NCBI GenBank assembly: GCA_021399435.1
Contig: JAJTUP010000056.1
Span: 248,001 to 312,000, forward strand
DNA length: 64,000 bases
Reading direction: 5' to 3'
From: Diaporthe sp. PMI_573
Lineage: Eukaryota > Ascomycota > Sordariomycetes > Diaporthales > Diaporthaceae
In this document: in pieces, positions 33,268 through 43,403 of the stretch
Layout: each line of letters begins with the position of its first letter
Position numbering within the stretch: the first letter of the stretch is position 1
Program-made: the position numbers and the translations under genes
Notes under the pieces: generated by a model
What the model was told of the DNA's origin: nothing
Database searches by the model: none
What the model saw: only the letters and a program-made list of their open reading frames with translations

Positions 33268-33684
33268 GGATGTCGCCTTCCTCGAGGGGCCGGCTGCCTT
33301 GCTAACAGCTTGCCTCCGTGGAGAAGGATGCACCCCTACGTACGAGAAACTTCGTCACATTACCCAGCTCGTCATTCTCGCCCTCTACTCGCGCCGTGCC
33401 GCACCGCCAAAGCCATGCTAACGGCCATATCGATACCACAAACTGTCCCAGGCATCATCGACACTCGAGGTAGTCAGGTGGCTTAGCAACGAGCAATCCA
33501 CAATCGAGTGCAGAACATTTTGCAGTGCTAGATCGCCATTGTCTCGTCATGACTGCTTGAGAAGGACTCTGGTTTTATGTTTTGCACTTCTGAAAGAGAC
33601 TTTTGATCAATGAGGCATGATCTGAAAAACTCAGTACTGATTGTTCTTTTGCTCAACGGGGATGCTGTTACTTGTTTGGTTTCG
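33268..33684. other. No certain gene
   Basis: A plus-strand reading beginning at 33249 (EDVAFLEGPAALLTACLRG..) looks protein-like for about 50 residues and may be a piece of an unknown gene captured at the Gypsy-1 break. It was not recognised. Confidence 0.3.
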
Positions 33685-34806
33685 CTAGGCATTAGGAAGG
33701 AGATACGGAACAGTGACTGTAAAAAGCATGTTGTCAAAGCACCGAGGCGATATTAGAGGATTCGAAACCTTCTCTGTGACGAAGCCTGATTCATCAGGGG
33801 ACTCCTCGTCAAAGATCATGAACGCCTTCTCGACAATCCTGTGGTTTGTCTCCTTGTTCTTGGCGTCGTGTTCAGCGAGTTCTTTGGCCAGCTTGACAGC
33901 CCAGTCAGGTCTCTTGTCCTTGTGAGCAAGCCAACAGTTGTCTTCATGATGGCCTTTCTTCTTGCAGTTGGAACAGGTGTGGTCTTTATGTTTGTTGATC
34001 TTGTGGGTGGTCTCCCGTTGTGTTGACTTGGAACCTTTGGAGTCCTTGTTCTTGTTCTCTCGGTTCTTCTTGTTGGAGTCCTTCTTGCCAGTCTTCTTGC
34101 CGTGGACCCAATGCGATGAAGGAGATGTATTCTTATCGTCAGAACCACGATTTTCGTCGATGAGGTCTTGCTGCATCGATCGAAGCGATGGAGGGTGTTG
34201 AGAGCGAAGGAGAGCCCTCTGTCTTGCGGTCCATTCAGGGTACTCGTTCTCGCAGGCAGCCATATAGACCACCTTCTTGAGCGTATCAGAGATGGGCTCC
34301 TTTTGTTCAATGAGAAGCTTGACAAGGCGTTCGAAGTCGACGTTGAACTGAGGAATCGTCTCGTAGGAAGCGGTTTTAACGCGAATGAACTGGTATAGGG
34401 TCGTTTGAAGAAGGACAGGGCCTGTGCCGATGCAGAAGGCCTGTAGAGCATTGTACATGTCTCGTGGGTTCGTCAGTCCGATGAGTTGACTGAGGGCCTC
34501 GCCAGTACAGTTGGCTCTGATGGAGATTTGTGCCTTTGCTGCTTTGATTATTTGCTCCTCAGTTTGCTGACACTCGGGAGGATAGTCGCCAAAGACTGCA
34601 TCGTAAAGGCCGTTGATTCTAAGAATGGCTGTCTGTGCCGGCGAGTACTGTTCCCAGTTGGAAGGCCCTTCAAGCCTGAGCTCTTTAGGGAGGTAGAGAG
34701 TGCTTCTCTCGGTGTGGTTGTTGAAATTGTCATGCCCAGGACCAGGGTCAGGGACAGGATCAGGGGACTCGCGCTGTGCATTGCGCTGCGATCTTCGTGG
34801 AGGCAT
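33685..34806 (-). CDS. Copia-3 Gag
   Basis: 373 residues from the ATG at 34806. The N-terminus is basic and proline-rich. A UBN2/Copia-type gag domain follows (YSPAQTAILRINGLYDAVFG to YMAACENEYPEW), then a strongly basic stretch, then the zinc knuckle CSNCKKKGHHEDNCW and the frame's end after DNMLFTVTVPYL. It is a different family from Copia-1. The pol part, which should follow in frame, is missing; the frame ends at 33685. The leader with the primer-binding site lies just upstream. Confidence 0.85.
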   Translation of the reverse strand: MPPRRSQRNAQRESPDPVPDPGPGHDNFNNHTERSTLYLPKELRLEGPSNWEQYSPAQTAILRINGLYDAVFGDYPPECQQTEEQIIKAAKAQISIRANCTGEALSQLIGLTNPRDMYNALQAFCIGTGPVLLQTTLYQFIRVKTASYETIPQFNVDFERLVKLLIEQKEPISDTLKKVVYMAACENEYPEWTARQRALLRSQHPPSLRSMQQDLIDENRGSDDKNTSPSSHWVHGKKTGKKDSNKKNRENKNKDSKGSKSTQRETTHKINKHKDHTCSNCKKKGHHEDNCWLAHKDKRPDWAVKLAKELAEHDAKNKETNHRIVEKAFMIFDEESPDESGFVTEKVSNPLISPRCFDNMLFTVTVPYLLPNA

Positions 34807-34872
34807 CTTGTAGAGATGAGGATGTAGTTTGGTTTTGTGATTCAGAGGAGAAACCCGGTGTCAGTTATGGCA

Positions 34873-35100
34873 GCCGGGCTCATAACCTGTTGTGAGATAG
34901 CACAGGAAACAGGTTTGTTGGGTGCAATGATGAAGATGTGTCAATTCTTCCAAAAATGCGATGTTGCATGTATGTTGCTTGTTCTCAATAATACATGAAA
35001 AGCAGCTTCATCATATAGCTATGTGCAGGACGTCTTTGTGCGGCTCTGCCGCACTAATCTGCCTTGCGTTTAGCCTTGTGTTGTGCCGTGTTCGCCTACA
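34873..35100 (-). repeat. Copia-3 5' LTR and tRNA-iMet primer-binding site
   Basis: On the minus strand the sequence reads ..CTCACAACA then GGTTATGAGCCCGG (34887 down to about 34874). The latter is complementary to the anticodon-stem-loop part of initiator tRNA-Met (GGGCTCATAACC), the half-tRNA priming known for Copia-type elements. The LTR therefore ends at 34888. Its start is not certain; TGTAGGCGAAC at 35100 is a fair candidate, giving 213 bp. Confidence 0.65.
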
Positions 35101-35102
35101 AT

Positions 35103-35591
35103 TTAGCCCAATGCATGGCCACCTTTGGTGGCCTCATCGCCCTGTTTTACAGCCCTGTCATCCCTGCAGTTGAGGGGAACCTGCAAAACTTCCAACAGGT
35201 CACCAGCAATTTCAGAGCCTAGAGCTTTGGCAAGCCGCTCTTTCAGACCGAGAACGGGCCATATCTGCACTCTGATGAGATTTATATTCAAGCCGTGGCC
35301 TTGTATTTCCGTAACACCTGGAGCCTTCGATGGGAATGCAAAGCGATTGAGAAAGGCTGCGGTAACGACTGCACTGTAGATGATGAACTCGGCTTTCTCG
35401 TCATCTTGGGTGATGATTTTCACCGGAACGTCAGGCCTTTTAGGCTGTATAGGCCGTACCGCGTTGGTTGAAAGCTCAGTCAGAGGAGGCATGCTGCGCG
35501 CACCTGTCTCAGAATTGTCAGAATCGTCGATATCGTTGTCACGCAGCAGTGGGAATAGCTTCAAAAGTCGGTTCTGGCCAGGAGAATGCAA
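35103..35591 (-). CDS. Hypothetical protein
   Basis: A 162-residue frame starting at an ATG (35591). It has a globular-looking middle (EKAEFIIYSAVVTAAFLNRFAF.. LNINLIRVQIWPVLGLKERLAKAL) and no motif that I recognise. It may be a 3' gene fragment, because its end coincides with the candidate Copia-3 LTR start. Confidence 0.3.
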   Translation of the reverse strand: MHSPGQNRLLKLFPLLRDNDIDDSDNSETGARSMPPLTELSTNAVRPIQPKRPDVPVKIITQDDEKAEFIIYSAVVTAAFLNRFAFPSKAPGVTEIQGHGLNINLIRVQIWPVLGLKERLAKALGSEIAGDLLEVLQVPLNCRDDRAVKQGDEATKGGHALG

Positions 35592-36054
35592 TAGGGGCTC
35601 GGAAATACCTGGGAATTGGGTTATGCGGCCTTGGCGAGGCGTTAAACTGGTTTTGGCAGCGCGTTAGGCCTGTTATCGTTAGAAAGGCTGGGGAGGCCTG
35701 CTAGCGTAAAATTGAATTTTCTCAATTAATACGGTAGTAACGGCGGCACTAGAGGGCGAGTCATGTGGTCATGCGTAGCGGAAAGGTGGGGCAATGAGTC
35801 ACGTCCTCCTGCATCAGCTTCCCTGCTTGATGTCTTCACAGTAGAATCGGGCGTCCTCGTGTTTCTGGGGAAATAAAATGGTAGCGCGACGACCGTCAGA
35901 CATCCCCATTGGACTGCACCCAATTTCTTCGACGTTTTGACAGAAAAGCCCCACATTTCGCTAAATTTTCCCCGCTCGGGCTCGTCACCATTGTCGACAC
36001 GAGTAGAGCCCAGACCCCTTGCTCGATTCAAGTCGCCCTCGCGTCTTTGTTGAC

Positions 36055-37036
36055 ATGGCCAACCTCAGAAAACACGAGATTGCACCCCGCACACCACCGC
36101 CATCTCAGGGCGCTGTATCTTTAGTGACAACTCCTAGTGATGCTCGCTTCCTCGTCAGCACCGGAGAAGAGTATGCCCTCAAAAAGCCTTCTGCAAAGGC
36201 CATTCAGGAGCGCCGAGTCCGTGTTGCCGATTGGGAGAACGAAGACCACATCATGGGTCTCATTTCGCATGTCAGTATCGCTGCCCATGTCAATATCCCA
36301 TTCTTTGTTCTAACATAAATACCCTCGCAGCCTCACGTCGTGCAACTTTTCTGGTCCGACTTTACGCAGGGCCCGCGATTATGCCTGGAATATGTTCCTG
36401 GCGGCTCCTTGGCGCAGCAGCAGAACATCTCAGCTGCCGAGTGTTTGTCAGTTCTCCAGCAATGTCTATCGGCCCTAGAATACCTGCACGGGAGCGACCC
36501 ACCGATTGTGCATCGAGACATCAAAGCAGACAACATTCTCGTCCAATACCGAGAGGCAGACGGCATCTACGTCAAGTTCGGTGACTTCGGGCTGGCAAGG
36601 GACTATGACAACTTGTCCACCATCTGTGGCAATTTTCCGCGCCTTGCTCCTGAGGTATATCAGAACCACCAATATATCGAGGATGGTGGCGAGGGGAGAG
36701 TCAGCTATACCTCGGCTGTCGATGTCTGGTCCCTTGGCGTAGTGGTGTATGAATTGCTCTGCCCTCCTCCAGAGTTCAAACAACAATGCATATTCAGCGG
36801 GACGGCATGGGCCAATCGTTTATCAGCTATCCTGCCTCCCCACGCAGAGAGATCTCGACTATTATGATGCTCTCTGCTTGCTTCAAATACCGAATTCTGA
36901 GCTCGAACTATGTAAAAACATTATTGATATGCGCTTATCTGGCCGGAAAGAAGGTTCGCGCCCACCCAGTCGATCTGAGTTTCGAGGGCTGTTGAAAACC
37001 TTGGAAAAACAGAACCAAGCATTGGACCAACATTGA
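36055..37036 (+). pseudogene. Protein kinase (Ser/Thr type), probably damaged at the C-lobe
   Basis: Exon 1 is 36055-36270, with a 60-bp intron 36271-36330 (GTCAGT, TTCTAACAT, CGCAG). Exon 2 starts PHVVQLFWSD. Visible kinase motifs: YALKKPS (the ATP-binding lysine), VHRDIKADNIL (catalytic loop), KFGDFGLARD (DFG), RLAPEV (APE) and VDVWSLGVVVYELL. A classic glycine-rich loop is not visible in exon 1. After FSGTAWANRLSAILPPHAERSRLL the frame stops at 36867, while a protein-like continuation (QRDLDYYDALCLLQIP.. LLKTLEKQ) runs in another frame to 37036. No acceptable intron joins them, so a small indel near 36840-36850 is likely. The core catalytic residues are intact, so a shortened active kinase cannot be excluded. 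Confidence 0.75.
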
Positions 37037-37479
37037 AAGAGGTAAGGAGACAAAAAGTTTAAAATACAGATATCGGCAACCGCCGTATAAAAGGTGGCGA
37101 TAGCCATCCGGTACCGTTTGACCGTGGCTAGCCTGGTCGTACGATCAAGCGCGAGCCTGTCATCGATCCCTTGCGCAATGCCCAGGTGATTGATTCTGAT
37201 TCTGAGTAGGGGCGCTTTCGTGCGATGAGTTGGGATCTTTCGGGGGCTAGTAATTTCGTGCGCTGAATTCAAAATCAAAACTCTCCTCTCACAACTCTTT
37301 TTCTTTTTGTGGTGAGTATGGTCGTGCAGTCTTTTGGGCCTTGTCCAATGCGGTATCTTGACGCGTCGCTGGGTGACGATTGTATTGTTATTGTTACTAC
37401 ATGTTAAGAAATATAGCATTCTATATAGTCTTCCACGCTTAGGAGTATCAAGAGCTAACAGCTTATCACCCAATTTTGG
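37037..37479. other. Intergenic
   Basis: No gene is seen; only short frames. Confidence 0.4.
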
Positions 37480-37656
37480 TCGCGGGGAGAAACCCCTGTC
37501 TAGCGTCAACGCCAATCAACGGTTTCAATATATTGACGGCTTCTCGTGGATTGATTGATTAGATAAGCGGTGGTTCCGTTGATTGACGTTGACGTTGATT
37601 GATTTCAATATATTGATCAACGTCGTTGAAGCCGTTGATTGATGGTCCACCCTGAT
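37480..37656. repeat. hAT terminal fragment related to the hAT-G right end
   Basis: The stretch carries CTAGCGTC, GTTGATTGACGTTGACG, CAATATATTGATCAA and ends GATTGATGGTCCACCCTG, matching in order the right-hand end of hAT-G at 60130-60296 with substitutions. It has only one end; the other is absent. It lies immediately upstream of the KilA-N-like gene. Confidence 0.65.
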
Positions 37657-37672
37657 TCAGGCGCTCAACCTA

Positions 37673-39624
37673 TTGCCCCTAGGCCAAAGGAAAGAGGCAA
37701 CAGCTGCCCATATCGATGACAATGCTGTCTCTGGTTTTTGTGTTATGGCTCAAATGGTAGCTTCGGGGGTTGAAGCTACGAGTCCTGAAATGGAAGAGCA
37801 GAACGTGGAAGCTGCAATAGCTGACCAATTTGGAGACTATAACAACTACATTTCCACACTTGCATACCTCATGTCGTCTGGAAATTATAATAATCTCGAA
37901 GAAGCGGCCGCTGAGGTTCAGGCCAGGATCGCCGCTGGCAAACTTCACCTTAGGCACCATCCAGCCCTTGGGTCAGAGCAGAGCGTCTGCCTATTCTAGC
38001 CTGGGACCAATGCGAGACGCCAACGACGGCTTCATACGCCAACGATGATGAGCGGACGACGATTCGTAACCAAGCCGAGCCGAGCATTATCCAGGGCCTC
38101 GAGACTTCTCTATGGCAGCCGGGCTCTTCCGATTACACGACCCTGTCGACCGATGCCGGCAGATACGACAGATCAGCCGCGCCTACCCCTCGGCCTTCCG
38201 TGCCAGCATCAAGGTCGAGCCGGAAGAGACCAACGGTGTCAACGTCTTCGTCGTCCGGAAGATACAGGAAGCGCCAAGAGCACGGCAGCAGCAGCGGGGG
38301 CGATTCTGCCTCCCGCCAACAGCGAGACCACTTCCTCGGCAACCGTACGCAGGAATCGCTGCCTCCCAATGCATTGGAGGACAGCGGACAAGATGAGGAC
38401 GATTGGAACCAGGGAGGAGACGACAATGCTCATACCGAATTCCCTTATCCGATCAATCATCTTTCGACTTCGCCTGTCGGCCTGGAGGTGGAAGGTTACA
38501 CTCTCCTCCAATCTCAGGTCGACTACGGCGGAGCCGATCAAGAAGCAATCGATGCAGCGATGATGTTGCAGGCAATAAGTCAACATGATAACCTTTCAAG
38601 GTCAGCCCATTCGTCTTCCGGTGCCCGGAGGCTGCGGTGCTAATAGCCCAGAATAAGGCTCCTTCCAACCCCGTCGAACGCTCGTCAAACTCCATCCGCA
38701 GCATCGCATCTAAGCACTCGGGACCTTCGGTTCGACCGCGAGGGTCTGGTCTACACCGTCATACGGCGGCAGGCGGTATCCATGCGCACATTAGACTACC
38801 GCCTGAATGCCAGTCAGATCTGTTCGGCAGCCGGATTGAAGAAGGCGGAACGCGATAGCGTTATGCGCCGAATCAAATCTCGCTGCGAAGTTGAAAAAGA
38901 CAAGAGATACATTTGGGTTCCCTTTACGGACGGCGTGCTTCTCTGCAGGGCCCTTGGTCTCGCCGATGACGTGGAACAGTTGTTGTCGCGGGCACCTGTG
39001 GCACTGGCAGTGCCGAAGGATCAAGACAACTACATGCTTGAACACCGGCAACGACAACGGGTCTTGCCAGCGCAAAAAGCCCAAACAGCAACCCATACTC
39101 CAGTACCGCCAGCCTCGGAAGAATACCAGATTTTGCAGTGTCACAACGAGCTTATAGCATATGCTCCATCCACGGGGACCATCAATGCAACGCATCTTGC
39201 CAAGGCAGGTGGTGTTTCGGAATCTAGACTGGGAACTTTTCTCGCCAGATGCCCGGATCTGCAGAGACATATGCTAACAGCCACCGAGCACCTGAACCTC
39301 AGCGGGTTTTGGATCAACGTGGAAGATGCTCCACGACTGTGTCGACATTTCAACCTGGGCAATGACCTGATCAGCCTGGTGCAAGGGCTTTTGGCAAACT
39401 GGGAAGGATGTCAAGCCGACGCCGCCGACGCCGGGCCGCTCCGCGAGCCCCTGTCCGTCGAATCCACCGATGAAGGCGCGAACGACCCAAGCTCTTATGT
39501 CGAAGCCCCCGGCCAACTGCCGAGTCTAAATGATTCATATCGGTCGAGGTTCACCGAGGCGAGCCACAAGAATGGATCGTATCTGGCGCCAGAAAACCGG
39601 TCTTATTTGCAGCTGCTCGAGTAG
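37673..39624 (+). pseudogene. Tandem KilA-N/APSES-like DNA-binding protein, 5' end damaged
   Basis: The N-terminal part (37673-37970) is a globular helical stretch read without an ATG at its start. A frame change lies between 37954 and 37999. The next part is a Ser/Arg-rich linker (to 38602). An intron at about 38603-38650 (GTCAGC..TGCTAAT..CCCAG) keeps the frame. The final exon encodes two KilA-N-like domains: DREGLVYTVIRR..DYRLNASQIC..AAGLKKAERDSVMRRI..YIWVPF, then YAPSTGTINATHLAKAGGVSESRLGTFLARC..GFWINVEDAPRLCRHF. KilA-N is the fold related to fungal APSES transcription factors. An ATG at 38782 would encode only the second exon's domains. The 5' end is cut by an hAT terminus. Confidence 0.6.
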
Positions 39625-40118
39625 AACACGGATGACTGTCCGGTCTTATGCGGAAAATTTGTGCAAGCTGGGTGTCGGAGTCGGAGTGCGTCTGAGGTTA
39701 GACGTGTTACCACTAATAGAATTGGGAGGCTCTGCTTGGTGTTATAGCTCGACTCAGTCGGTAAGGGAAGGTAGGAAGATTGTAGCCGAAACCCTCTGTC
39801 GAGCAGATGGAGTATAACACAAGCCTGTCTCTTGGGATCAAGACCAACATAACAATGAGGCCTCTTCAAAGAAGACTGGTTGGTTTCGAAAGCCACCTTT
39901 GCGAGGGAGATTGTGGGCGTGCAGTCGGGATCGCCCTCCAAATATTTCTTGGCGGTACTCTCACTAAGATTAATCCAGATACTGGCGATGCCATCGTTAT
40001 TAGAAAACGTTACAAGATCAGTATTTTGAAGCGATGTCAATGTGACGCGGATGCCAGCCACTGGGAACCCATCGGTATCAACAATTCGGCAGATGAGGGC
40101 GGCCAAATAGACCAGCAA
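39603..40118 (-). CDS. Small protein resembling transthyretin/hydroxyisourate hydrolase fold
   Basis: The reverse frame reads ICRIVDTDGFPVAGIRVTL followed by FSNNDGIASIWI. This resembles the N-terminal half of the transthyretin/HIUase family (VLDT..G.PA.G..V.L ... T..DGR). The C-terminal YRGS signature is not present; a weak counterpart (CVILHLLDRGF) may be its decayed form. The start is uncertain, as no ATG lies at the beginning and an upstream exon is possible. It is a tentative assignment. Confidence 0.3.
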   Translation of the reverse strand: MLVYLAALICRIVDTDGFPVAGIRVTLTSLQNTDLVTFSNNDGIASIWINLSESTAKKYLEGDPDCTPTISLAKVAFETNQSSLKRPHCYVGLDPKRQACVILHLLDRGFRLQSSYLPLPTESSYNTKQSLPILLVVTRLTSDALRLRHPACTNFPHKTGQSSVFYSSSCK

Positions 40119-40556
40119 CAGATCCGCGAAAAATGAGACGAATCAATAGCTTTATACCTGGACACTATTGCATATTGGAAGCGAGTTTTGATGAGTAGCA
40201 CTTGATCTGACTTTAGAATCCACCTTTTTAAAAGTACAATACTTTGCATCGGCTTTTGTGAAATAACCACAAGTACCATGGGGAAAGGATGCACCCCTCG
40301 GAAGGCGCGTTCGTGCGCTGGGACCCAATTGTTTCGCGACTTGTCGCGTGCTGCAGCCTGGTCGTGTTTTTTCCTCTGTGATCAAATATGAAAATAGAAT
40401 CAACAAAAAGTTGCGCTCATATGAACCCAGGACGTCTATATATAAAAACCGACGACAATTCGCCAGCTTGCGTCGTCTTGTGAGCATCCTGTCTTCATCT
40501 TTTATTGTCTTCGTCTTTTTATACGCGTTGCAGCCAGCCAACAATAAACTTTCGCA

Positions 40557-41335
40557 ATGTCTGCTAAGCAGGAACTCATACCACCTACAACGCCCCGGAG
40601 AGCCTTGAAGTCGGTGGGTGATATCACAGCTGTATCTACCAACTGTACAGCGCTGGCACAGGTATGCCAAGGCGAGCTGTAACGGTGAATACAACTATAT
40701 CGGCCTAGGCATGTCAATCCAGGCCATTCGCCATCTCGTGGTTCCTTCATCATCCAATAACTACATGAACGTTGCTGTTCATGCCAAATGGTCAATTGAA
40801 CAGCTTCCATATCACTCCCTGGGCCTCTGGTCACTTCATTGTCGCAACGTGTCATATATATTTACGTGGTCCGGAGTGTACTGGCTCTCACAGGCGAAGT
40901 GCCAATGGCTTCCACAAAATGCGACAACAATATGCCCAGCAAGGACTGCAATGACAAAAACAGAAATCGTCAATATCTACACGAATGTTACCACGACTCC
41001 CTCGAAAGAAGACTGATCGGCACATGCAATTGGATCCTCGACCGGCCCGTGTTTCAGCACTGGCTATCGACGGAGTTCTCCGCAGGGCCAAAGCTGCTGT
41101 GGGTCAATGGACCTGCGGGGTTTGGGAAGACGATTCTCTGCGCCCACGTCGTCGAACATCTCTTGTCCACCCTCGACACGCCTGTCGCCCATTTCTTCTT
41201 TACATCCGACCACGAGAGCCGTGGAGACCCCTTCTTGGCCCTACGGTTATGGATCTCCCAGATCGTGTCACGCCATGAGGGTGCATTCGAGCACGTTCGC
41301 CAGATGTGGGAGTCTGACTCGGATCAACAAGAATA
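40557..41335 (+). pseudogene. NACHT-domain gene, 5' part only
   Basis: A candidate first exon runs from the ATG at 40557 to 40661 (35 codons), ending at a GTATGC donor. The recognisable domain is in the frame around 40975-41335: HDSLERRLIGTCNWILDRPVFQHW (the usual lead-in), VNGPAGFGKTILC (P-loop), and VAHFFFTSDHESRGDP. It breaks off at about 41335, where a PIF1-like helicase fragment begins in another frame. Connecting exons between 40661 and about 40940 were not resolved. Family function: STAND NTPase of the NLR type, non-self recognition. Confidence 0.6.
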
Positions 41336-41907
41336 TATACACCGGATTAAAGGTTGTCAATGGCGCAGAATTTACTGCAGCAGACATCATCCCCGATCCG
41401 AAACACCCGGGATACCATCTTGCGGACGACGTCACCATCCACTTCGGCCCACCGCTAGGCATCTTATTACAGTCGAGCGAGACGGCGAGTTTGGCGGTCC
41501 CCGCCCTCCCAGCGGAGATGGTGCTCATCCGCCCAACCTCGCACACCCTTGATCCAACCGATTCCCACTTCAAGTTCTTGTCGACGAAATGCACCCGGCG
41601 GGGACTGCCAGTTGTCCCCGCCTTTGTTCTTACCGACTATAAGTCCCAGTCCAAAACGTTTGCCGAGGTTCTCTTGGAGCTGAGGGGAAATCGTATGACT
41701 AATGGCGAACCCTCCAAGTGCGATTTTACCAGTCTCTATGTGCAGTTGTCCAGATGTAAGACGCTTCAAGGTATCAAGCTTCTCAGCCCTGTACGGCCCC
41801 AGGATTTCATCGGTAACAGGCTGGACCAGACCATGGTAGATGCGACGCAGAGACTCAAGAACTTAGCGGCGGAGACGAAACGAATTTATGAGGGCCAGCG
41901 TTTGTGA
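41335..41907 (+). pseudogene. PIF1-like/Helitron-type helicase C-terminal fragment
   Basis: The frame contains GLKVVNGAEFTAADI, then RRGLPVVPAFVLTDYKSQSKTF and FTSLYVQLSRCKTLQGIKLLSP, ending RPQDFIGNRL..RLKNLAAET. These are the C-terminal superfamily 1B helicase motifs of PIF1-like proteins: the YKSQ.KTF block is motif V and TSLYVQLSR is motif VI. DFIGNR is common in helicases of fungal Helitrons. The ATPase motifs I-III are absent. The fragment is undamaged over 190 residues and ends at a natural stop. Confidence 0.72.
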
Positions 41908-42465
41908 TGCATGTCCGTGGATCGATGGGTTCTCAGCGGGTGGAGGGTTCAGCGTGATGTCTACTGCCTGGATTTCTCGTAGTTCTCAAGGGTATTCATC
42001 TCAACACCATCAATGGTTGCTGAATTGAACTGGAATCATGATGATGAGATGGGGTAAGAGAGAATCTCCTTGGTCCGTGCGCTGGATGCAATCTGTTGGA
42101 TACGCGATGGGGTAGGGGTGAATTCAGTAGATTGTGGGTTACAAATTGATGATCTTATTGACTGAAGTCTTGATGATCTTGTTCTTGCTCGCTTCGTCAT
42201 CGTGCGGGGGCGTTTGTCCATTCTTGATGTTTTCACCGCCACAAGCCACACATTGTTATAACGAGGAGCAAACTCCCTTCTATCCGCACACAGGCGCCAA
42301 TCTAACACAATCTTCAAAACACTTCAATGGTCCGTGCGCTTATCAGCCACAACCATGATGTGCCCGCGACATCTCATCTCAAACTGTAGACCTTCATCAA
42401 GCCCACAAACTGAAAGACTCGTTCCGAAGGCTTGATGGCGGGCCCGTAGGGTCCGGTCTCCTGTA
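41908..42465. other. Intergenic
   Basis: No gene is recognised. If the helicase fragment is from a Helitron, its 3' hairpin and CTRR end should lie here; no convincing one was found by eye. Confidence 0.35.
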
Positions 42466-42572
42466 CCACAAATTCCCGGGCCACCTTTTTTGTGCAACTT
42501 GCGCCACAGTTTTTGCGCCACAGATAGAATTATGGTTATAAGAGAAAAAAAGTGGCCCGGAATTTGTGAAGG
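42466..42572. mobile_element. TA-flanked MITE
   Basis: This 107-bp unit has imperfect inverted ends (left CCACAAATTCCCGGGCCAC, right the complement of CCTTCACAAATTCCGGGCCAC), followed inward on both sides by a run of T or A. It is flanked by TA on both sides (42464-42465 and 42573-42574). That is the pattern of a Tc1/mariner-type miniature element. Confidence 0.6.
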
Positions 42573-42989
42573 TAGCTTGCACGGATCGCCTAGTGACCCA
42601 AGTTTACGAAGGGAGGGCACGGAAGGAAGAGCCTTTCGTTCCTTAAGGCACCAGAGACCTGCGAGAAAGCTGCAAGTACGACACAGGGGAGTTGCAAGAG
42701 TCCGTGCATGCTGATCGTGTTCACAGAGGTGGAGTGTTCGTGCCTGAGGCAGAAATTAGCCTATACCTCAGGCGACATCAAATTTCGCGGTGTTCCCCCC
42801 AAATCGCGGGGGCATATGTCCACGTTGGCTTGCCTGCAGCCTTTGGGCCTTGTTCAAGGCCCACCTCTTGTTCGGAACCTGTGTGAGGCTGTAGCAGAGC
42901 CAAAGCGTCGAGTTTGGAATGTCTTTTCCCACCTCTTGTTGGTGGGACTTGAGGCCTCCATAATGGTGGCCCAGTGTGTCCAATAGTCA
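42573..42989. other. Intergenic
   Basis: No recognisable gene; short frames only. Confidence 0.4.
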
Positions 42990-43403
42990 GGTAACGGGAA
43001 AAATGGAGGTTATAACGTACCTAACGGTTGGATTTCCAACTTTGTAACGTCCCTAACGGTTGAAAATAAGCCGTTAACGGCTTGTCAAACGTTAACTAAC
43101 TGGTAACGGTTGGAATTTCCTAAATAGGTAACCCATGATAGAAACTCGTTGGTGCTGAAGGGGATTTACACCAAATTAAGCTTTGCAAGCAATATATTCC
43201 CATGTTTCATTCAGGTTTTATCTTTCTCTCAACTTCTGATAAAGAACAATGTCCAATCTATAAAAAAAATCCGCCTATCGAGCCTCAGTATGCAAAGCGC
43301 CGCTATCAAGCTCCCACAGGTACAACTCTGCCGGTCTAGCCTCTGCTAGCGGAGTATCAGTCATACCGCCGTCACTATGAGCACTAATCCAGCTAGCCCA
43401 TAC

